Origin: a bacterium
Lineage (GTDB): Bacteria; Patescibacteriota; Minisyncoccia; Phycocordibacterales; Phycocordibacteraceae
NCBI GenBank assembly: GCA_021812955.1
Contig: JAKAMJ010000031.1
Location: 1-7,872, forward strand
Direction: 5' to 3'
Length of the DNA stretch: 7,872 nucleotides
The notes below the pieces were generated by a model that saw only the letters and a list, made by a program, of their open reading frames with translations, did no database searches and had not been told where the DNA came from. Position 1 is the stretch's first letter. Each line of letters begins with the position of its first letter. A program made the position numbers and the translations under genes. This document shows positions 4,582-7,872 of this stretch, in pieces.

Positions 4582-6414
4582 TTACGCGCCGAGAGCTGCT
4601 AGGGCGCGAGCGAGCGCGAGCTTCGCGCTCGCCGTCTTGTCGGCATAGCGCGTATCGACCGCGGTCATAAACGAGGAGACGAGCTTCTCGAGCGTCGGCG
4701 CGTCGAGCCGGGCGACCAGCCGAGAGAGCTCCTCGTCGCACGGCGATCCTTCAGTCCGCGCGCGATACGTGTCGTCGATCAGGCACGCCGCCTCCACGAA
4801 AAGACGCTCCGGCGACGCTCCTACGCCCAGGTGACGGCGCAATCCGGCGAAGACCGCCTCTCGGTCGCCCTCGACGAGCGCGATGGTGAACGAGCGTGCG
4901 TCTGGTGGCGCGTCGACGGAGCGCGCGTCTCCGGCCTCTTGCTGCTGCGGCACAGCCGTAGCAGCCGCAGCGACCGGCGCGGCGCTCGGAGCGACGACTG
5001 GCGCCGCGGCAACAGGAACGTTGCGTGCGGCATATTCGCGCGAAAGCCCTTTCACGATGTCATCCACGGAAACCGCACCGCCGCGTGCGAACGACTTGAA
5101 CCCGTCATACGACGAATACCCGCGCGGTGCCTCCGGCGCAAGCGCCTCGCTCGCGACGACCGGGTCTTCGCGCACGACCGGCGCAGCGGGCGCGGCCGCG
5201 ATGGCATTCACAGCCTGGCGCGGCGCAGGCTCGAACGCAGGAGCGGAATACGCTCGCGCTTTGAGCGCGGCGCTCGCGCGCGCGGCGAGATCGCGCGCCG
5301 CGCCATTCACCCGAGGTGCGACGAAGAAAAGCACGATGTACGCGACAGCAAGCGAAAGTGCGGCAAGGACTGTCCAATAGACGACCGTGCCGACAGGCCC
5401 CAGGTCGAGACCGGTGTATGGGATCTGCGAGAGATAGAGATATGCGAGCGGCTGCGCGCTTACGTGCGGAAGAGAGACGAGCGTGATGGTCGGCGGCGGC
5501 GTGCCACCTCCGCCTCCTCCACCGCCTCCACCGCCACCACCGCCGCCGCCGCAGTTGCTCGTGCAGCCACCGCCGCCAGTCGAGACCGTCACGCCCACGA
5601 CGCAGGTCGCCGTCTTACCGAACGCGTCCGTCGCCGTGCCAGTAAACGTCACGCCCGAAGAAAGCGCCTGGGTCGTAGTAGATCCGCCGGCGACAGGCGC
5701 AGCCTCTCCGATGCCCTGATCGATAGCGAAAGAGCTTGCGTTCGTCGTCGTCCAAGAAAGCGTCGTCGAACCGCCTGACGATACCGACGTCGCAGCGGCA
5801 GAGAGCGTGCAGCTCGGCATGATGACTTGCGGTGGCGTCGGGTATTTGCACGAGCCGTCATCCTTCGTGGCGGACTTGTCGTAGTTCGTCGCCTTCGGGT
5901 CGGTGCAGCCGGTGACGGGCGGAGTTGGCGGATAAGTGCACGAGCCGTCATCCTTCGTTGCGTCCTTGTCGTAGTTGGTTGCCTTAGCGTCAGTACAACC
6001 TGAGATGGGTGGCGTCGGGTATTTGCACGAGCCGTCATCCTTCGTGGCGGACTTGTCGTAATTGGCAGCTTTCGGGTCGGTGCAGCCAGGTACCGGTGGC
6101 GGTGGCGGATAAGTACAGTCCGCCGGACTGGTCGCGTCCTTGTCGTAATTCGTCGCCGCACTGTCCATACAGCCGACAATCATTGCTGGGGCTGGGGCCG
6201 GAGCTGGAGCTGGAGCTGGGGCTGGGGCTGGGGCTGGGGCTGGGGCTGGCGCAGGGCACGGAGCTGGAGCGAGCTGCGCGAACACCTGGTTCGGAGTCGT
6301 TAGACCCAACGCAATAGCGAGTGACATGCCCGACACGACAGTCACAAGCACAGTGAAAATCCCGACAGTGATCGGATTGAATCTTTTATGAGAATTATTT
6401 CCTTTGTTATTCAT
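4582..6414 (-). CDS. Large surface protein with internal IPYTG sorting signal and cytoplasmic tail
   Basis: The 610-residue protein has no gene name I recognise. Its layout is a long signal peptide (hydrophobic 15-40, likely cleavage after NQVFA, residue 46), an Ala-Pro stalk (49-77), four repeats of GCTDxxATNYDKxATxDDGSCxYP type (81-197), an Ig-like beta domain (201-277) and a Gly-rich hinge with 16 consecutive Gly (289-304). Then come Q-I331-P-Y-T-G335, a membrane helix (about 343-366) followed by PR, and a cytoplasmic part of about 240 residues. The tail has an Ala/Pro-rich linker and a helical C-terminal domain (about 506-610). IPYTG plus helix plus positive charge resembles an LPXTG cell-wall sorting signal, and a sortase lies about 1.1 kb upstream on the same strand. 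Unlike usual sortase substrates, the protein does not end after the helix. The Asp/Asn-rich repeats resemble thrombospondin type-3-like calcium-binding repeats. The ATG at 6414 is chosen because the basic n-region and signal helix follow; upstream codons would overlap the preceding gene, and no clear Shine-Dalgarno is visible. Confidence 0.82.
   Translation of the reverse strand: MNNKGNNSHKRFNPITVGIFTVLVTVVSGMSLAIALGLTTPNQVFAQLAPAPCPAPAPAPAPAPAPAPAPAPAPAPAMIVGCMDSAATNYDKDATSPADCTYPPPPPVPGCTDPKAANYDKSATKDDGSCKYPTPPISGCTDAKATNYDKDATKDDGSCTYPPTPPVTGCTDPKATNYDKSATKDDGSCKYPTPPQVIMPSCTLSAAATSVSSGGSTTLSWTTTNASSFAIDQGIGEAAPVAGGSTTTQALSSGVTFTGTATDAFGKTATCVVGVTVSTGGGGCTSNCGGGGGGGGGGGGGGGGTPPPTITLVSLPHVSAQPLAYLYLSQIPYTGLDLGPVGTVVYWTVLAALSLAVAYIVLFFVAPRVNGAARDLAARASAALKARAYSAPAFEPAPRQAVNAIAAAPAAPVVREDPVVASEALAPEAPRGYSSYDGFKSFARGGAVSVDDIVKGLSREYAARNVPVAAAPVVAPSAAPVAAAATAVPQQQEAGDARSVDAPPDARSFTIALVEGDREAVFAGLRRHLGVGASPERLFVEAACLIDDTYRARTEGSPCDEELSRLVARLDAPTLEKLVSSFMTAVDTRYADKTASAKLALARALAALGA
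4610..4632. other. Strong hairpin near the dnaE/surface-protein convergence
   Basis: GCGAGCGCGA and TCGCGCTCGC pair over 10 bp with a 3-nt loop, 31 bp past the dnaE stop codon and inside the last codons of the converging surface-protein gene (KLALARALA). It could slow or end dnaE transcription, since no other terminator is visible, but there is no U-tract. Ala/Leu/Arg-rich coding sequence in GC-rich DNA can make such hairpins without any function. Confidence 0.35.
5503..5550 (-). repeat. GGN trinucleotide tract encoding 16 glycines
   Basis: Sixteen consecutive Gly codons (mixed GGA, GGT and GGC) form the flexible hinge between the Ig-like domain and the IPYTG membrane anchor of the surface protein. 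The tract is a likely site of in-frame length variation. Confidence 0.9.
5824..6174 (-). repeat. Four tandem GCTDxxATNYDK repeat units
   Basis: The units occupy about 6088-6174, 6001-6087, 5911-6000 and 5824-5910 (29, 29, 30 and 29 residues). Each has GC(T/M)D, NYDK(S/D)AT, an acidic DDGSC or similar segment and a Pro-rich linker. The two Cys per unit could form one disulfide. Units 2 and 4 are nearly identical (one A/T change before NYDK), and unit 3 differs mainly at a few positions, which implies recent duplication. Unit 1 is the most divergent (SPADC in place of KDDGSC). Confidence 0.92.
6185..6250 (-). repeat. Hexanucleotide repeat encoding an Ala-Pro stalk
   Basis: Eleven tandem 6-bp units, mostly GCTGGG or GCTGGA on the plus strand, encode alternating Ala-Pro just after the predicted signal peptide cleavage site. 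Degenerate units continue to about 6273. Because each unit is two codons, gain or loss of units changes stalk length without shifting the frame. Confidence 0.93.
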
Positions 6415-6433
6415 AGTTTTACGAAACAGGGGC

Positions 6434-6454
6434 TCCGGCGGCTCACAGGCCGGA
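6434..6454 (-). other. Small hairpin in the gap before the surface-protein gene
   Basis: In the 67-bp gap (6415-6481) TCCGGC and GCCGGA can pair with a 9-nt loop, flanked by GGGG and CCCC that could extend the structure with a bulge. There is no proper U-tract (TTTCGT follows), so a terminator is doubtful. I see no promoter here. The gap is most simply a spacer inside an operon. Confidence 0.25.
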
Positions 6455-6481
6455 TCAGAACCCCCAGGTGCGACACTGTCC

Positions 6482-7417
6482 TCACGGCTTATTGCGCCAT
6501 TTAGACAAGTCGACTTTCCCCCACGCCGGCCACTGCTGACCACCATAGGGAACTTTTACCGTCGTAACTCCAGGCGACCATTCCGATGGTTGGACAACCC
6601 AAGCGTCAGATTGTCCCAACCCCTCGCGCGTTACAGCGATTCCGACGTACACCCTGGATGCCGCTTCTTTTGGGAAGCGAAGCGACTGTTTCGCCGACTT
6701 CGCGACATACTTTCCTGTCTGTAGCGGCTTTAGCCAAGCCGGAAGAACCGACAAAGTGTCAAGCCAATTACAGTCATCACACGGAGACGGCAATGAATAA
6801 CATTCGTCACCGTCACACAATTGCAAGCATGCAGAAGCTGGAAGCAGCTCTTTCTCCATGAACGCGAAAACGACTATGTCTCCAGGCATGACGGAATACT
6901 CCACCCTAGAACATGGTCCCAAGGTATCAATGAACCCCCAGCTCCAGTTGAAGCAGACGGATGGCAAATACAAGACGTATGTATTGCCTCTATATGCGAA
7001 CGTCCATGAAAGGGCCTTTGCCGTTTCTCCAACTGAATCTTTTGGATACTTCCGACCATCGGGTGATTTCAGAACCGGAAGATATTCCACCGGCTTTTTG
7101 TTCATGATGTACGAGCTCTTGTGGTGCGAGTCGGGACCCGACCACATCTGCTCGAGCATCATGCCGGGCGTAAGCCAGGCTTCTGTGCCTCCGGCGCACA
7201 TGGTTCCGACGGCCTTGTTGAAGTGCTCCTTCGCTTTCTGCGGCAGAGCGAATCCGTCGATAGCCTCTGGCGCCTTCCTGCAAGCCTCGCTGAGGCTGTG
7301 CGCAAACGGCGCCGCACCCCAGTTCTTCCACGACTTCCCGTCAGCGGCCTGCGCCGAGTCCGCCATTGCCAGCAGCGCCACGATGAGCGCTGTTACTACC
7401 GTTGTCGTCACTTTCAT
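6482..7417 (-). CDS. Secreted cysteine-containing protein of unknown function
   Basis: The 311-residue product starts with a textbook signal peptide: K2, a hydrophobic core TTVVTALIVALLAMA, and cleavage after SAQA (residue 24). There is no later membrane helix and no LPXTG-like motif, so it should be exported and either released or bound non-covalently. The mature part has nine cysteines, an even-odd mix clustered at 197-216 (ACLQLCDGDEC, then PCDDC), and a central aromatic stretch LPSVCFNWSWGF (151-162). I do not recognise the family. A consensus AGGAGG 6 nt before the ATG fixes the start. It lies between the sortase (84 bp upstream) and the surface protein (67 bp downstream) on the same strand, suggesting a shared envelope role. 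Spot counts at 6961-7080 are near 45% GC against about 80% in one dnaE stretch, so its origin may differ from the housekeeping genes. Confidence 0.78.
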   Translation of the reverse strand: MKVTTTVVTALIVALLAMADSAQAADGKSWKNWGAAPFAHSLSEACRKAPEAIDGFALPQKAKEHFNKAVGTMCAGGTEAWLTPGMMLEQMWSGPDSHHKSSYIMNKKPVEYLPVLKSPDGRKYPKDSVGETAKALSWTFAYRGNTYVLYLPSVCFNWSWGFIDTLGPCSRVEYSVMPGDIVVFAFMEKELLPASACLQLCDGDECYSLPSPCDDCNWLDTLSVLPAWLKPLQTGKYVAKSAKQSLRFPKEAASRVYVGIAVTREGLGQSDAWVVQPSEWSPGVTTVKVPYGGQQWPAWGKVDLSKWRNKP

Positions 7418-7423
7418 GACGCA

Positions 7424-7429
7424 CCTCCT
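7424..7429 (-). promoter_or_regulatory. Shine-Dalgarno of the secreted protein gene
   Basis: The minus strand carries AAGGAGGT with AGGAGG 6 nt before the ATG at 7417. This is a near-perfect anti-16S match that decides the start codon and implies strong translation. The rest of the 84-bp gap to the sortase stop is AT-rich, but I find no convincing -10/-35 pair in it. Confidence 0.88.
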
Positions 7430-7487
7430 TGCCTTACGGCGTTTTTATTTTTGAACACAAGGAACAAATTTCTTCTCCCCTTGCAGG

Positions 7488-7526
7488 GAGTCATCCGGCT
7501 CCTACGACGTAGGAATCGGATGACTC
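7488..7526. repeat. 39-bp palindrome forming the 3' end of the sortase gene
   Basis: The outer arms GAGTCATCCG and CGGATGACTC (10 bp) and inner arms TCCTACG and CGTAGGA (7 bp) are separated by a 2/2 mismatch (GC against AT), with a single A at the centre. The sortase stop codon lies within it, and it encodes the last residues (SHPIPTS). No U-tract follows on either strand, so it is not a standard intrinsic terminator. It may stabilise the mRNA 3' end, act as an imperfect terminator, or be another member of the palindromic set; it shares TAGGAATC with the 1016-1040 palindrome. Confidence 0.85.
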
Positions 7527-7872
7527 TCTACAAAGTCGGCGGTAACGATGAACCGATCGCTCTTCGTGGCGAACGAATTACAGGTCACGAGCGTGAGCAC
7601 CTTCTTGCCCGCGGTCGTGAGCGATATTCCCGCGCCGCTCTCGGCATTCTCCTTCGCCACTCCGCGCACGCGGTAGGCGTATGCCGCATCGGCAGAATAC
7701 ACAGTGATGATGTCGCCCGCAACGAGCTTCTGGATGCCATCGAACGTCTTGTACGCCTGATTGCCGACGATTGGCAGATAGCTCGAGTGCCCGAACAGGA
7801 CTACATTCCCTTCCTCGCCGAGCAGCGCGGACGTCGGATACCGGACCGCTCCTTTGAGCAGTTCGCCGTCTA
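7502..7872 (-). CDS. Sortase (transpeptidase), N-terminus beyond the window
   Basis: Sortases cut a sorting motif in exported proteins and join the cleaved end to a nucleophile at the cell surface. The visible 122 residues cover the catalytic core: LLKGAVRYP and GEEGNVVLFGH contain the catalytic His (residue 28 of the visible part), then a GD turn and YAYRVRG strand, TLVTC with the catalytic Cys (97), and SDRFIV with the catalytic Arg (106). All three catalytic residues are present. The frame stays open to the window edge, so the membrane anchor is outside. The class cannot be fixed by eye. The probable substrate is the surface protein at 4582-6414, which has an IPYTG motif before a membrane helix. 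The last residues are encoded by a palindrome, suggesting a recently altered C-terminus. Confidence 0.93.
   Translation of the reverse strand, partial: DGELLKGAVRYPTSALLGEEGNVVLFGHSSYLPIVGNQAYKTFDGIQKLVAGDIITVYSADAAYAYRVRGVAKENAESGAGISLTTAGKKVLTLVTCNSFATKSDRFIVTADFVESHPIPTS

Noticed and set aside
4944..4971. 8-bp inverted repeat with a 12-nt loop in the Ala-rich linker of the surface protein
   Set aside because: It is a by-product of repeated Ala/Gln codons.
4831..5778. Plus-strand frames opposite the surface-protein gene
   Set aside because: They are Arg-rich and low in complexity, without domain signals; the minus-strand protein has a coherent architecture.
5824..6174. Possible CRISPR-like array because of regular repeats
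   Set aside because: The units are adjacent, in-frame protein repeats without variable spacers.
6415..6546. A 44-codon extension of the surface protein
   Set aside because: It would overlap the 3' end of the secreted protein gene, and the basic n-region plus signal helix begins at the ATG at 6414.
6858..7454. A 198-codon plus-strand frame opposite the secreted protein
   Set aside because: It lacks a ribosome binding site, whereas the minus-strand gene has a consensus one and a signal peptide.

Overview
The window is 7,872 bp of dense, GC-rich bacterial DNA. Its protein style suggests a candidate-phyla-radiation bacterium (Patescibacteria, Parcubacteria-like). The reasons are a divergent L32 with the MSVRMRHTRGHTGNRRSHH opening, a compact DnaE, and a surface protein with a QIPYTG-type sorting motif next to a sortase. 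This assignment is an inference from sequence style; no marker gene such as 16S rRNA is present.

Left part (1-1341, minus strand): rpmF (ribosomal protein L32, without its zinc cysteines and with a His-rich tail), a Rho-independent terminator, a small Cys-containing unknown protein with a clear promoter and ribosome binding site, and rnhB (RNase HII). Middle (1364-4579, plus strand): dnaE, the catalytic alpha subunit of DNA polymerase III. rnhB and dnaE diverge from a 22-bp gap. A 10-bp palindrome at its centre gives a TATACT -10 element on each strand, exactly 6 nt before each ATG. Both mRNAs are therefore predicted to be leaderless and to share one symmetric promoter core.

Right part (4582-7872, minus strand): a co-directional surface module. 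In transcription order it holds a sortase (N-terminus cut by the window edge), a secreted Cys-containing protein of unknown function, and a 610-residue surface protein. That protein has a signal peptide, an Ala-Pro stalk, four GCTDxxATNYDK repeats, an Ig-like domain, a Gly-rich hinge, an IPYTG sorting motif, a membrane helix and a roughly 240-residue cytoplasmic tail. The natural reading is that the sortase processes this protein at IPYTG. The surface-protein gene converges on dnaE with only 2 bp between stop codons.

The most unusual signal is a set of near-perfect palindromes with 1- or 3-nt centres lying inside reading frames: two in rnhB (1016-1040, 1138-1170), one in dnaE (1871-1917, 23-bp arms) and one forming the end of the sortase gene (7488-7526). 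The dnaE copy and one rnhB copy coincide with extra residues compared with the protein families, so they look like in-frame insertions, comparable in concept to Rickettsia palindromic elements.
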